Source of the DNA: Labia minor
Taxonomy: Eukaryota > Arthropoda > Insecta > Dermaptera > Spongiphoridae
Direction: 5' to 3'
NCBI GenBank assembly: GCA_963082975.1
Contig: OY720344.1
Location: 71,390,546-71,454,545, forward strand
DNA length: 64,000 bases
The notes under the pieces are model-generated. The model searched no databases. It was not told the DNA's origin and worked only from the letters and a program-made list of their open reading frames with translations. The translations under genes and the position numbers were made by a program. Of this stretch, positions 1-10,816 are shown in pieces; position 1 is the first letter of the stretch, and each line of letters begins with the position of its first letter.

Positions 1-1
1 T

Positions 2-2974
2 TATGATAGTGGTTCTAATGTTAGTTTAATAAACAGAAGAATCACTAATCTTTTAAAATTAGATACCATTGATTCTGAAAATAGTTTTAAAACTTTCAAT
101 GGATTCAACTTAAGCACTGCCCGGGGTAATGTTATATTACAAATTGGAAATGTCAAAAATCGATTAAAAGTATACATAATGGATGAAAATAAATTTTCAT
201 ATGACATATTATTAGGTCTCGACGCTATTCAAAATTTTAAACTGATACAAGATGAAAATTTGAAAATTTTACAAAGAATTGATAATAATAAAATAATTAA
301 ATTGGATGAGATTTCATTTGATAAGAGGACTAATGATGTTATTAATGAAGATACAATTGATGAAAATATTAATGATACTTTTGATAAAGAATTTAAGATG
401 AATTTAAATCACATAAACAATGAAAAACAAAAATCAATGATAACAAATTTAATCAAGAGTTATAAACATATATTCGCTAAAGATAAATTCGACGTTGGAA
501 AGGTGAAGTCAAAAGAAGCAGAAATTAAATTAATAAGAGAAGAATATGTAAATTCTCGTCCATACAAATGTTCTATACCAGATGAAAAAGAAATTAGATC
601 ACAAATTAAACAGTTACTAGAAGCAGATTTAATAGAAGAATCAGATTCGCCGTTTTCTTCCCCTGTAACTCTTGCTTATAAAAAACAAGAGGGGCGTAAG
701 TCGAGATTATGCATTGATTTTAGAAAATTAAATAATTTAATAATACCAGAATGTTACCCTTTTCCAACTATTAACGATGTTATAGAAAAAGTATCCAACT
801 GTAAATATTTTACAGTCATCGATATAAATTCTGCATTTTGGAATATAGTTCTTACAGAAAAAGACCGAGAGAAGACATCTTTTATAACAAAATTTGGTAA
901 ATTTATGTTTAAAGTGCTTCCATTTGGATTAAAGAATTCGCCAACAATTTTTCAAAGAATTTTATCAAATATCATAAGAAAAAATAATCTATCCGAATTT
1001 TGCATTAATTATATCGATGACATTTTACTATTTTCAAGAACATGGGATGATCATATTAAACATATTGAAGAACTGTTAAAAGTTATGGCAGAAGAAGGGT
1101 TCAAGCTCAACTTATTAAAATGTACATTTGCAAATAAATCTGTTAAATATTTAGGCCATTTACTTGAGGAGAACAAAATTTCACCAGCCCGTGAAAACCT
1201 TGTTGCAATAAAGAATCTCCAAAGACCAACTGATAAATCGGGAGTGCGTAGCGTTTTAGGATCAATAAATTTTTACCTAAAATATATTGAAAATAGTTCT
1301 GAAAAATTTGAACCATTGCATAGATTACTCAAGAAGAATATCCCATTTATTTGGACAGATGAATGTGAAAAAAGTTTTAACATGATAAAGGAGTATTTAT
1401 GTTCTTCACCAATTTTATCGATTTATGACATAAATAAGGATATATATATTGAAACAGATGCGAGCTATAAAGGTATGGGAGCCACCTTAAAACAACCACA
1501 AGATGATGGAAAACTACACCCGGTAGCATATTTTTCGAGAAAATTATCTGAAAAAGAAAAACGGATGGACATAATACATTTAGAATGTAAAGCTATTAAA
1601 GATGCTATAAAACATTGGCAATATTATGTTATTGGTCGGCAATTTACCGTATGCTGCGATCATAAACCATTAGAAAATTTGAAAACCAAAGCTAGAACGG
1701 ATGAAATACTAGGTGATTTGGTTAATTACTTATCCCAATATAATTTTAAAATTATTTATAAGAAAGGGAGGGACAATGTTTTACCTGACTTATTATCAAG
1801 ACAACCAGTTTTGGAATATTTTGAGAATGAAGATGCTATTCAAGTGGTAAATTTAATAGAATTGAATGAAATAATAAAAGATCAGAAAGAAAACATAGAT
1901 GAACTAAAAACAGCATGGACAAACACCGTACGACGTAATAATATTACATTCAAAAATTTAAGAGGAAAATTTAGAATATTCGTTTCAGTCAGTTTTGGCA
2001 TTCAACTAATACAAAGAGTACATGAATATTATGGTCATATTGGAGCTGCACATCTGAAAGAAAGGATAAGAAAATATTATTATTTTAAAAATATGGATAA
2101 GTTGATAGATACATTTTGTAAAAGCTGTTCGATTTGCATAGAAAATAAGGTTCGTAGGAGTAGACTAATTGGTTTAATGTCAAAACTAGGCCCAGCGACA
2201 GAACCATATGAGATCATGTCTATTGACACGGTTGGTGGATTTGGAGGTAATAGATCACCAAAGAAATATTTACATATCTTGTTAGATCATTTTAGTAGAT
2301 ACACTTGGATTTCAACATCAGTAAGCCAATGTTCTAGAGATTTTATAAAGATGATTGACCCATTAGCAAAGAAAAACAAAATTAAAATTCTGTTAGCTGA
2401 TCAATATTCGGGATTGCAATCTACAGAATTTCAAAAATATCTTACTGGGATGAATATCAAATTGATATATACCTCGATTGACTGTCCACAATCGAATGGA
2501 CTTAATGAGAGGTTAAACCAGACGTTGGTTAATCGAATCAGGTGCAAGGTGAATAGTGGAGATAGAAGAGCTTGGTCGAAAATTGCGGAAGAGTGTGCGT
2601 GTGAATATAATCGCACTATTCATACAGCAACCAAGTATGAACCTGGCTATCTACTTTTCGGGAAACAATCCAGTATTTCTCCTTTCGAAATAAAAAGTGA
2701 TCTATTAGAAGATAGAAGAAGAGCCTTGTTAAATTCTTCAAAAAACTTTGAAATAAACAAGAGAAGATTTGACAAGAACAGAAGAGAGTATGAATTTTCT
2801 GATGGGGATGAAGTTTACATAGAAAATGGAAATAAACTAAATAGGAAAAAATTGGATAAAGTAAGAATAGGTCATTATAAAATTTTAAAAAGAATTTCTT
2901 CCTCGATATATAAAGTTAATTGGGGGAAAAAGGGAAAACTTGTTCATTCAAGCAAATTATCACCTTTTCAGTGA
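2..2974 (+). CDS. pol: gypsy Pol polyprotein (protease end, RT, RNase H, integrase), 5' partial
   Basis: This frame is open from base 2 with no stop, so the ATG at 179 is internal. The aspartic protease active site DSGS lies at 5-16 and its second conserved motif (ILLGLDA) near 206-226. Counting residues from that ATG, RT shows LCIDFRKLNN near 177 and the catalytic YIDD box near 277. RNase H has a TDAS motif near 424 and DHKPLENL near 494. Integrase has an HHCC zinc finger near 613-652, then the D, D-35-E triad near 682, 740 and 776, and a C-terminal basic GPY/F-like segment ending about 930. The protein would copy element RNA into DNA and insert it. Stop TGA is at 2972-2974. No frameshift is seen. 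Codon use is strongly A/T-ending like the surroundings. Family identification is very secure; the clade within Ty3/gypsy is not determined, and there is no chromodomain. Confidence 0.93.
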   Translation, partial: YDSGSNVSLINRRITNLLKLDTIDSENSFKTFNGFNLSTARGNVILQIGNVKNRLKVYIMDENKFSYDILLGLDAIQNFKLIQDENLKILQRIDNNKIIKLDEISFDKRTNDVINEDTIDENINDTFDKEFKMNLNHINNEKQKSMITNLIKSYKHIFAKDKFDVGKVKSKEAEIKLIREEYVNSRPYKCSIPDEKEIRSQIKQLLEADLIEESDSPFSSPVTLAYKKQEGRKSRLCIDFRKLNNLIIPECYPFPTINDVIEKVSNCKYFTVIDINSAFWNIVLTEKDREKTSFITKFGKFMFKVLPFGLKNSPTIFQRILSNIIRKNNLSEFCINYIDDILLFSRTWDDHIKHIEELLKVMAEEGFKLNLLKCTFANKSVKYLGHLLEENKISPARENLVAIKNLQRPTDKSGVRSVLGSINFYLKYIENSSEKFEPLHRLLKKNIPFIWTDECEKSFNMIKEYLCSSPILSIYDINKDIYIETDASYKGMGATLKQPQDDGKLHPVAYFSRKLSEKEKRMDIIHLECKAIKDAIKHWQYYVIGRQFTVCCDHKPLENLKTKARTDEILGDLVNYLSQYNFKIIYKKGRDNVLPDLLSRQPVLEYFENEDAIQVVNLIELNEIIKDQKENIDELKTAWTNTVRRNNITFKNLRGKFRIFVSVSFGIQLIQRVHEYYGHIGAAHLKERIRKYYYFKNMDKLIDTFCKSCSICIENKVRRSRLIGLMSKLGPATEPYEIMSIDTVGGFGGNRSPKKYLHILLDHFSRYTWISTSVSQCSRDFIKMIDPLAKKNKIKILLADQYSGLQSTEFQKYLTGMNIKLIYTSIDCPQSNGLNERLNQTLVNRIRCKVNSGDRRAWSKIAEECACEYNRTIHTATKYEPGYLLFGKQSSISPFEIKSDLLEDRRRALLNSSKNFEINKRRFDKNRREYEFSDGDEVYIENGNKLNRKKLDKVRIGHYKILKRISSSIYKVNWGKKGKLVHSSKLSPFQ

Positions 2975-2984
2975 AAAAGTGACC

Positions 2985-2998
2985 TTTGGGGGGGAGGT
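2985..2998 (+). promoter_or_regulatory. Polypurine tract of the gypsy element
   Basis: A run of G with GGAGG starts about 13 bases after the pol stop. This is where a plus-strand primer tract is expected, directly before the 3' LTR. The position and composition fit; function is inferred from the family. Confidence 0.7.
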
Positions 2999-3285
2999 AT
3001 AAATTATATTTATAACTTCTTTTAACCTTAGTGTATATAGTTTAGGATAGAGGGCTTATTAAGTATTTATTAAGTATTAATGTAAGATAAGCAGTTAGTT
3101 TAATTTTGATTGTGTATATAATATATTCTATAAATAACGTGTAATTTAATTATTCTTTTAGGTATGTATTATTTAAATGTGTAAATATTCTAATAATTGT
3201 ATAATAATTGTAAATATTCTTTTAGAATTAATAAAATCACGACAAAAACGAAGAAACCTTTCTCTCATTTGAAAGCCACCTTACA
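2999..3285 (+). repeat. Probable 3' LTR of the gypsy element
   Basis: The segment follows the polypurine tract and contains an AATAAA signal near its end, then CCACCTTACA before low-complexity AT sequence. No second LTR lies in the window, so the edges are guesses, and the first bases do not show the usual TG start. Confidence 0.45.
3230..3235 (+). promoter_or_regulatory. AATAAA polyadenylation signal in the probable LTR
   Basis: A perfect AATAAA about 255 bases after the pol stop and inside the putative LTR is the likely 3'-end signal of the element transcript. Confidence 0.4.
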
Positions 3286-3435
3286 TATAATATATATAAT
3301 ATTGAAAAATAGTAATTATCGATAAATATATTAATATCTATTAAGTATATAAATATTATGTATATGTTAAATAATAATTTAAATATATTAAATTTAATTA
3401 ATTTAATTTAATAATTTAATTCAATTTAATTCAAT

Positions 3436-4036
3436 ACCTTCGGCGCTCTTCTCACCTGGACGGGTGCTTCGCCCCCTGTACCCCCGGGTGTAGTATTTGG
3501 TTGAAAGTCTGTATGTAAAAGGTTTTCATCCATTTTGTTTCAATCAGTATATTACATAAAACATTCATTTCTTTTTGTGTTCTTATTTAAAATATATTTT
3601 AATTTAATCAGTAAATTAATTATATATATATATATATATTATTATTGTATATGTTATATCTATCTATTTATATGGCTAAAAGATACTCGAAAGTTCTTGG
3701 CCACATTTCTCCAAATGTCCCTATCCTGAGCCCTTGTCCCATCTCTCTTACGTCCCTTCCTATGCGTCCATGGTCTTGATTCCCTTTGATAACAATTTTG
3801 ATGAGTTAAGCCTCTTTACTGCATGATAACAGGCGTTTCCCGATTGATACCTCGATTTAAATTCTTCTCAAATATTATTATCCTTCATGATTACATTCAA
3901 ATTCTACATTTTGTATATTAAGATTTTGTATGTTAATACTGTTCCTCTTTGTGACTAAATATTTTTTCTTATCACTATTAATTTCAAACCTCCATTAATT
4001 TTTCCTCGCTATCTGTAATTGCAATTACCGAATATC
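3436..4036 (-). mobile_element. Helitron/RTE composite relic, 3' part, truncated end
   Basis: Read on the minus strand this repeats the end of the composite seen at 58588-60396: RTE-like coding remains (region around 3680-3840), a stretch with GGATGAAAACCTTTTACA, then the two GC-rich hairpins. The last ~15 bases including the CTAG end are missing: the sequence stops inside the terminal hairpin at 3436. The far edge near 4036 lies in the segment matching the RT active-site region (GCAATTRCAGATAG). Confidence 0.7.
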
Positions 4037-4870
4037 ACCGAATCTGAGCGAAATTTACCGAGCGTTACGTCTAGTGACATGGGATTTTATTATTATAATA
4101 ATCCCACTCATTTTAGTTCTGCATCAATTGCGTGTCCGGGGCGTGTTCTGCATATAATACCTTTTTCAATAACTGATTTTTCACAGTTATTTCCATCTAT
4201 CCATGATCGATTCTCTTGGAGTATACATTCAGATTTATATAGATCCAATCATAAACGAAAATCTCTTATTTGTTGCACCCATTTAAAGTGGCAAATTATA
4301 AAGGTGAATTGACCACTCTTCCATGACTCTCCTTAATTAATACTAGCACTTATAATAGTAGCGATGATATCGAAAATAATATTCATTCACAGCTTGAAAT
4401 ATTTAACAAAACATTCATGAACGCAGCCGAAATATCTATTACAAGATTGTAATAGGTGGACAAATGAGATGAGAGATCTAATAGAAACAGGAAAAAATCA
4501 TTAAGACTATTTAATATAAGATAGTAAGTCCTTTATTATTTAATAATGAAGTGGTCTCAAATCCTTATGAAATAGCTAATATTTTTGCACAATATTTTGA
4601 ACGGATACTCCTTAGATCGATCCTCGTTTAATGCTTGATGAAAGTCCTCTCTTCTTTCTGAATTCCATCAAATTTTTAGAGCTGACATTAGATAAAAAAA
4701 AATGTACTGGAAACCATATATCGAACAACTTAGATCAAAATACCTCAAGTCGGTGAATCTTTTGAAAGATAACTTACTGAAACGTATGGGCTTACTAGAA
4801 GACTAAAACCAAACAGCTTGATAAACGAAATACAATAAAATCCTTAGACTTTTGGGTCGTCGTTTTGATT
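4037..4870 (+). pseudogene. Jockey-like LINE fragment (endonuclease end and linker), degenerate
   Basis: A plus-strand frame across 4037-4310 reads NNPTHFSSAS near 4099-4128 followed by SIHD near 4195. This resembles the C-terminal half of the apurinic endonuclease of Jockey-type non-LTR elements, where PTHFSS and a later D/H cluster are typical. After a stop near 4312 further pieces continue: HSQLEIFNKTFMNAAEISI near 4388-4446, which fits the linker before the RT domain, and ANIFAQYFERI near 4575. Several frameshifts and stops interrupt it, so it is dead. The family assignment rests on these motifs only. It directly abuts the RTE/Helitron relic on its left. Confidence 0.5.
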
Positions 4871-5628
4871 AAATACAGAATGGCCTCTATTCTTTCTCCT
4901 CGCTCATAATATCCCTCTCACCTAATTACCCTACAAATCCTTTCTCTAATATATTTTCCTTTATATTTCCAATTATATTTTTAATATATGTATTGTTTGT
5001 TGCTTTACATTTTTGTTATGCCTTAAATAAAGCAGCTGTAGAATTTATTGTATTTTGGAAGTTGAATAAAAAAAACATACCAGGAATTTATTAGAAAAGG
5101 CTGAAAATTTTAAGAATTTGTTTAAGTTTCAAATTAGGATGGTTTTACAAAATATGGCATTTATTTATTTAAATTTTTAAATTATTTTTTATTTAAATTA
5201 TTTATTAATCAAATATTTATTTGTATATATTATCTTTTTATTGTTTTATTTATTGTATAGTATATTCTAGTTATTATTTATTAAATTCTAGTCATGTTCA
5301 ATGAGAGACTCCTTCCTTTACAGTCACTTATTTGAGCGATAATATATTTTATTTATTTATAATTATTTATATTTATTTATTATTTATTTATTTATTGAAA
5401 TATATTTTTTTGAAGAAAAATTTAATACTTTTATACAAGTGTTAAGTGTGACACACTGGAATCGGTCAGGATATGTATGGTCTGTGGATTAAAAGAAGTT
5501 TACTGCCTGGCTATGTCCCGGCATTCTCCCTGAAAAGGTTGATTGGATAGGAGTGATATTAATAGTATATGATGAATGATTTCCATAAAGAACAAATGCC
5601 AGTAATTGCTTAAGTGCATCCATCTTAA
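4871..5628. other. AT-rich spacer, no gene seen
   Basis: Mostly low-complexity sequence with TTTA-type repeats around 5340-5400. A GC-richer patch at about 5435-5560 has no recognisable frame or repeat ends. Confidence 0.5.
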
Positions 5629-7002
5629 AATTGAAGACCTTAGAGCGAAACAGTGGTAAGCCACAAAATCAAAAAGTTGAGATATTGCAGTTTAAAGTTT
5701 AAAGAAAAGATATAAAACATTGGGTTTACTGCATATATTTCAAATTTGCTCAATATGTAATATCAGTAAAGGGAAAAAGTCAGCAACTATTATTTCTTTA
5801 AATAAAACATTTTTTCTACAAAAATTAGAATTTATTTTGAAAAAAATGTGGCTTACCATGTTTTTGCTAAAACTAAACTAAACGGATGATAAAAATAACT
5901 AAGATAATATAATACATCTATAACACATCTAAAATTTCAACATCTTTATCTACTATATTTTTTTTCACAAAAAAAAAAATAGAATTTACATAAAATGTAG
6001 CTTCACGTGTTTTTGCTTTATCTAAATTAAAACAAAATAAAGAAAAGAATGCAATACTTATTAATCATCTAAAATTTCAACCTCATCATCTACATCATCA
6101 ACAGTTACATTTAATTGAGTGTAAAATGATTGATAGGCTGGAGGTATATAAGGCAATAATGTTTGTACATTTTTAATTTTCTTTTCTGCTATTTTTAATG
6201 GCTCGTTGTATTTAAGTTTAATATCTGACAAGGTTATCATTACAGGTCTACCTTGTTTTAAGACATTAATTTTCCTGTATTCTCCATTAACTGTGTTTTT
6301 AACAAAAATGATCCAATATTCTCTGATTTAAAGCAAAAGCTATACGTTCCTGAAAATTCCAAGTTTGTCTTATCAGAAAAGCGTGCTTTTTTGTTTATAT
6401 TCGCCAACAGAGGCTCATAAGAATAAGTCTTTTTGACTCATTTTTGTTACTATAAATGGGTTTTTTCGGTTTGATTTTTGAATGACATCTAGCCAACCTT
6501 CTGGTGAATATATTTGCTCGTTGTTGGGCAATAACATCTTAAGCCACATGGCATACAATACTTTTGCATAAATTATTTACAAAATATTTTTACATAAAAA
6601 CGTGGTAAGCCAAAAAAATAAAAAACTATAACCTATCTCAGAAGAATCTGTCGACATATTATCGTTATTTGGTACAAAGTCTTTGTCGACACAACTGTCA
6701 TCACTCTCCTCAAAAAACTCAGGACTAGAACGGTTATTTTCACGAATAATTGCTCTTGAACGAAGATATAAACCAGAAGTCGACGCCATATTGATGTGGC
6801 TTACCATGCTCTTCACGTAAGAAAATGAAGTAATTTTGCCAACACTAACAACATGATTTAGCGATAGCAGCGCTATTTATTACGAAACAGTCAAAATAAC
6901 TTTTTTAGTGGTTTAATATTGTTCCCGCCATATGATAAATGCAATAAAACAATTTTCGGCAAAAGTGTGGCTTACCACTGTTTCGCTTTAAGGTCTTCAA
7001 TT
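5629..7002. mobile_element. Unclassified DNA transposon with 37-bp terminal inverted repeats
   Basis: The two ends match over 37 bp with one mismatch: AATTGAAGACCTTARAGCG followed by AAACAGTGGTAAGCCACA, at 5629-5665 and in reverse complement at 6966-7002. The motif GTGGCTTACC recurs inside, near 5849, 6600 (reverse) and 6793, with a damaged copy near 5996. Segments 5815-5960 and 5980-6110 are imperfect tandem copies. A minus-strand, multiply broken gene lies inside. A TTAA (TTAG on the left) sits 13-16 bases into each inverted repeat, so an alternative reading is a TTAA-targeting element in a palindromic site. No clean target duplication is visible outside the repeats. Superfamily unknown. 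Confidence 0.75.
6061..6789 (-). pseudogene. Broken two-part gene of the 5629-7002 transposon, unknown function
   Basis: Part one starts with an ATG at 6789 (MASTSGLYLRSRAI) and runs into an acidic segment with FFEESDDSCVDKDFVPNND, reaching SSE near 6651. Part two, 6537-6061, begins MLLPNNEQIYSPEGWLDVIQ, changes frame twice, and ends in an acidic tail VDDVDDEVEILDD with a stop at 6061-6063. The ~110 bases between the parts contain a possible GT donor and could be an intron. The two frameshifts make it non-functional. I do not recognise a catalytic domain. The acidic N-terminus resembles those of some DNA transposases or accessory proteins, which is only an impression. The minus-strand frame that stays open to 6577 simply reads on into the putative intron. 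Confidence 0.5.
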
Positions 7003-8469
7003 ATAATAAAAACATATTATAAAAATTCATTTCTATAATAAACTAATAGTTTCTGATCTATAGACTAAATTTAATCTAAATTAAAAGTTTAAGTTTTTAT
7101 TTATTTAATGAATTTATTTATAAAATTAATTGAGATATGTTTTATAATCATTAAATTTAATTAAAATAAAATACTTCATAATATCAATAAAAACATTAAA
7201 ATTATAAAAATGGATATATTCAAAAACATATATCCCAATTAATTAAAACATATATTTACTAAAGAAAGAACTGTTGATATTAATAGAAATAATTATATTG
7301 TATATATACTATTGTTATTATAACAATAAAAATGTTAATTCCTGACCAAAAAGAAAAAAATATCTTCATAGATATGCCCGAATGATTTTAGAAAAGTACT
7401 TTAAATCTTAATTCTTCAAGAGGATTGAACTATTCTGAGATTAAACTAAACTAATCATCTTTAAATATCAAAATTGGTAGAAATAATGAATGGGTAATTT
7501 ATATAATAAGATAATACATAAATTAAAGAGAAAAGAAGTCATTTGAAAAGTAGAAATGAAATTTGGTTAAAATAACTCAAACAGAAATGATTTTATAATG
7601 GAAAAAAGATAATAGACTAATAGAAATTGAAGAAAAAAAACGGATTTTTATTTTATTTTATCTAATCCAATCCCAAATTAAATTGAATTAAATAATTAAA
7701 AGAAATTCTACTTAAGTTGAATTTAAGTATAATAGAATTTACCCGAATCTGAATTACAAATATAAAACAAAAAAAAAATTAAAAATCTTTTAATTTCATT
7801 TTCTTTAGATTTTTTTTTTAAATATAAAGGAAAAATAATTAAATCAATTTGTTTATAAATTCTGATCTTCTTTGTTCGAATAATTATGCTTATATTGTAA
7901 TTTCAGATTATGACTGACACTAAAATTAACTTGAAGAAGTTTCGAATAATATTTAAAGGACAATGAAAGGATCTAAATGGTGAATAAAAAAATGAATAAC
8001 CATTTTAGCATATAAAAAACCAATATATCAATTTGAATAAACAGAAATAATTCAGTTATATATATATATATATATATATATATGTAATATAAATGGTAGA
8101 ATTGTAATTAATTAAAATATTAAAATATTAATTTAATATCTCATATTTATGGAATTAACATTTGACTCGTTAAATACTATTTTTTCATTTTTTTAATTAA
8201 TATAAAATGCATATTTATGAAATTTTATTCATAATTAATAACAATGGTTTAATTTATTAGCCTGACATGAGATCAATTAATGTTATTTTTTTTATTCATT
8301 GTATTTTTATTAAAAATATTTAACATTATAATTTTAAAATACTTCCAATAAAAGAGAATAAGTTGATATAATATAACATAATTATGTTATTATTTTTTCT
8401 TTTTAATTAATTGGGATTTTAACTTAAATTTTTTTTATTAATCAAAAAATCTTTTTTAGGGTACTAATC
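7003..8469. other. AT-rich spacer
   Basis: Low-complexity A/T sequence with a (TA)n run near 8056-8084. No frame, RNA gene or repeat end recognised. Confidence 0.6.
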
Positions 8470-8532
8470 TTTAAAGTTCTTGGCCACATTCTTCTAAGTG
8501 TCCCTAACCTGAGCTACTCTTTTCGTATATAT

Positions 8533-9630
8533 CAGAGGTGGACAACCTGGGGTTCGCAAGCTACATTCGGCTCTTTGAAGGATTATTTGTGGTTCTCGAT
8601 AAATGTACTCGAGTTCCTTTTTGTGTTATTATATTTTAAATAATTATTATCGTTCCGTATGTGTTACATAATGATTATTAAATTACTGACAACAACAATG
8701 AAATACGAAAGTGCAACGTTGTAATCGATTGTAGATTATTTGTTTGATCCGATAACTGCGTTTTTTTAAAAAAAGTAAATAATCTATTCAAAATTAACGC
8801 TGACGAGTATTTATAAGATTTAATGTTATTGAATGATGTCATGAAATATTTACAAACACTGAATTTACAATTGTAGGGGAATGATCAAATAATATCCGAC
8901 TTCTCACAGTGTATATTCAGTTTCCAAACTAAATTCCAACTTTTTCAATAGGACATTAAAAATAAAACATTTTCCTAGAATTAAAAAAAATTTGTTACAA
9001 TATTAAACAAGAAAAACTCAACGAGTATACAAAAAAGTTAGAAAGGATTTGACAGAATTCCAAAATAGATTGCAAGAGTTAAAATATTTTAAATCGTCTC
9101 TTGATTTTTTTCTGAATCCATATGAAATTAACATAATTTTTCATTTCATTTCCAATATATTTTTATCTAAAAACCGTATTGTGTATTAGAATTAATAGAG
9201 ATGCAAGAAGATTACTGAATATTGACAAATTGTTCGAGAATCGCAATATTCTGAATTAAAAAAGGCTGCTTTTCGAATTATTTCAATATTCGGAACAACA
9301 TATTTATTTATTTCACTTTAAAATTTGTGAAATCCAAACACCGATCAGTATTAACTAAACGTCATCTGAAAGAATTACTGAAAAGTGCTGTCACCAATTA
9401 TTCACCAAATTTTAAAGAATTATCAAGAGAAGTAAAATAAATGCAATTTATTTCTAATATTTAAATTCAATACACATATTTTGTTCTTTTATTTTGTTTT
9501 AAATAAATATAATTTCTGTAAAAAAAAAAATTAGTATCTTTTTTCATACTATTTAAATACGTATTTAATTGCGTCTCGCGAAAAATTTAAAATTTTGAAA
9601 CTCGGACAATCAAGAAGCTTGGCCACCCAT
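8533..9630 (+). mobile_element. hAT DNA transposon, degenerate
   Basis: The left end reads CAGAGGTGGACAACCTGGGG and the right end, reversed, reads ATGGGTGGCCAAGCTTCTTG. These are imperfect hAT-style inverted ends (CAGNGGTGG). Flanks are AT-rich and an 8-bp duplication is not clear. A plus-strand transposase relic fills the centre. It sits inside an RTE relic. Confidence 0.65.
8800..9440 (+). pseudogene. hAT transposase relic (GTF2IRD2/EPM2AIP1-like group)
   Basis: Plus-strand fragments read LNDVMKYLQTLNLQL near 8826-8870, then GNDQIISDFSQCIFSFQTK, then FQNRLQELKYFKSSLDFFLN near 9058-9117 and finally KSKHRSVLTKRHLKELLKSA near 9331-9390. Order and wording match the hAT transposase group that also gave rise to vertebrate GTF2IRD2- and EPM2AIP1-type genes, the last piece being the C-terminal dimerisation region. 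Several stops (near 8874 and 8961, for instance) and missing segments show that it is inactive. Only about 200 codons remain; the N-terminal zinc-finger part is not seen. Confidence 0.65.
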
Positions 9631-9990
9631 ATACCTTCATATAATAGTTTTACAATTTATTACTTTGATATTCTTTGATAATAGATGATGAAATAAACAA
9701 CTTACCGTATAATAAATGATAACAGGCGTTTCCTGAATTCAATCTTGACTTAAACTCTTTTGGAAAATATACAAGTATTATTCTAGTTTTAAACACAGTA
9801 CCCAGGTATATTTGAACTATTCTATATTTTAAAATTTCACTAGGATTTTGTGTATGTACTATTCCTCACTGATATCCGCTAAATATTTTGTATTTGCATT
9901 ATTAATTTTGTATTGGATCCTCCTCTTTTTGATATTTTCATTTTCAAATCTCCCAATATAAATATATCGTCCACCTAACCTAATACTTTA

Positions 9991-10816
9991 ATTTTTTTCA
10001 GCTAAATGATAGATTATTTATAGATAGTTTTTTTAAGACATTTCAAATCTCAAATGCTTCTGACACTTGTGTTGCCTCATCTAACTCTAGCATATTTTAA
10101 ATATCTATAATTATTATGAATATATCAAATTTAACGATCAGTTCTATTGAAAAGACATGTGAAAAGAAGAAGAATATATAAACATTAATTGGACAAATTT
10201 GTTTGTATATCATATGAATGAATATGAGCTAATAAGAACAAATTCAGATAATTTGAAGCTTTATTAATTTTCATTAAATAATTACAAATATAATTAAATT
10301 ATATTTGTTTCTGATTAATAATATGTGTAAATTGCAATTTATTTCAAAGATCAATTTATTTTATTATATTTTCTCAATAAATAGAATTAAATAAACTTTT
10401 GAATAAACAAAAAACATTTACCAAAAAAAATAATTTAGTTATTATTAAATTTTAGTGATTATTTGTAATATTTTGATTTGATTACTTATATTGAAATTTT
10501 TATTATAATGAAGAAAACCAAAATAGAATTATATATATCAAAATATATGAATAATCACTTAATATTTTAATCTTATTTAAAGAACTATGATATAAATTAT
10601 TTTTATTTCATTTCCAAATAAGTCTTTATTATATTTAATAATAAATGGCCTTGTTTTTTTATGTTTGTTAATATATGAAGTCGTGAACAATATATGCATA
10701 AGTACATTATAATTATATTAGATACATTTTTATTAATTGACTTAGGCTTTTTCATAAAGCTTAATTACTGAAAAATTTAATAAATTTAATTTTTAATTAA
10801 ATTTTTTACAAATTTA
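9991..10816. other. AT-rich spacer
   Basis: Featureless A/T sequence; no coding signal or repeat end found. Confidence 0.6.

Larger units (their letters stand above)
1..3285 (+). mobile_element. Ty3/gypsy LTR retrotransposon, 3' part
   Basis: The window opens inside the protease region of a Ty3/gypsy-type element and includes all of reverse transcriptase, RNase H and integrase, a polypurine tract and a probable 3' LTR. Domain order PR-RT-RH-IN separates it from Ty1/copia elements, where integrase precedes RT. gag and the 5' LTR must lie left of the window. No env-like frame fits, because the polypurine tract follows the pol stop within about 13 bases. The long undamaged frame suggests recent insertion. 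The right boundary (near 3285) is inferred only from a TACA end and cannot be confirmed without the 5' LTR. Confidence 0.9.
8470..9990 (-). mobile_element. RTE LINE relic split by an hAT element
   Basis: Bases 8470-8532 match the very 3' end of the RTE coding remains (GTTCTTGGCCACATTC, then GTGTCCCTAACCTGAGC), and 9660-9960 match the stretch upstream of it (TGATAACAGGCGTTTCC and following). Together they form one minus-strand RTE copy interrupted by the hAT element at 8533-9630. The RTE reading frame is destroyed. Confidence 0.6.

Noticed and set aside
1-207. 68-codon minus-strand frame at the left edge
   Set aside because: It is antisense to the gypsy protease region, which is open in the plus frame from base 2.
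3421-3495. Bacterial-type terminator at the GC-rich hairpins
   Set aside because: The hairpins are the Helitron 3' end shared with five other sites, and no gene ends there.
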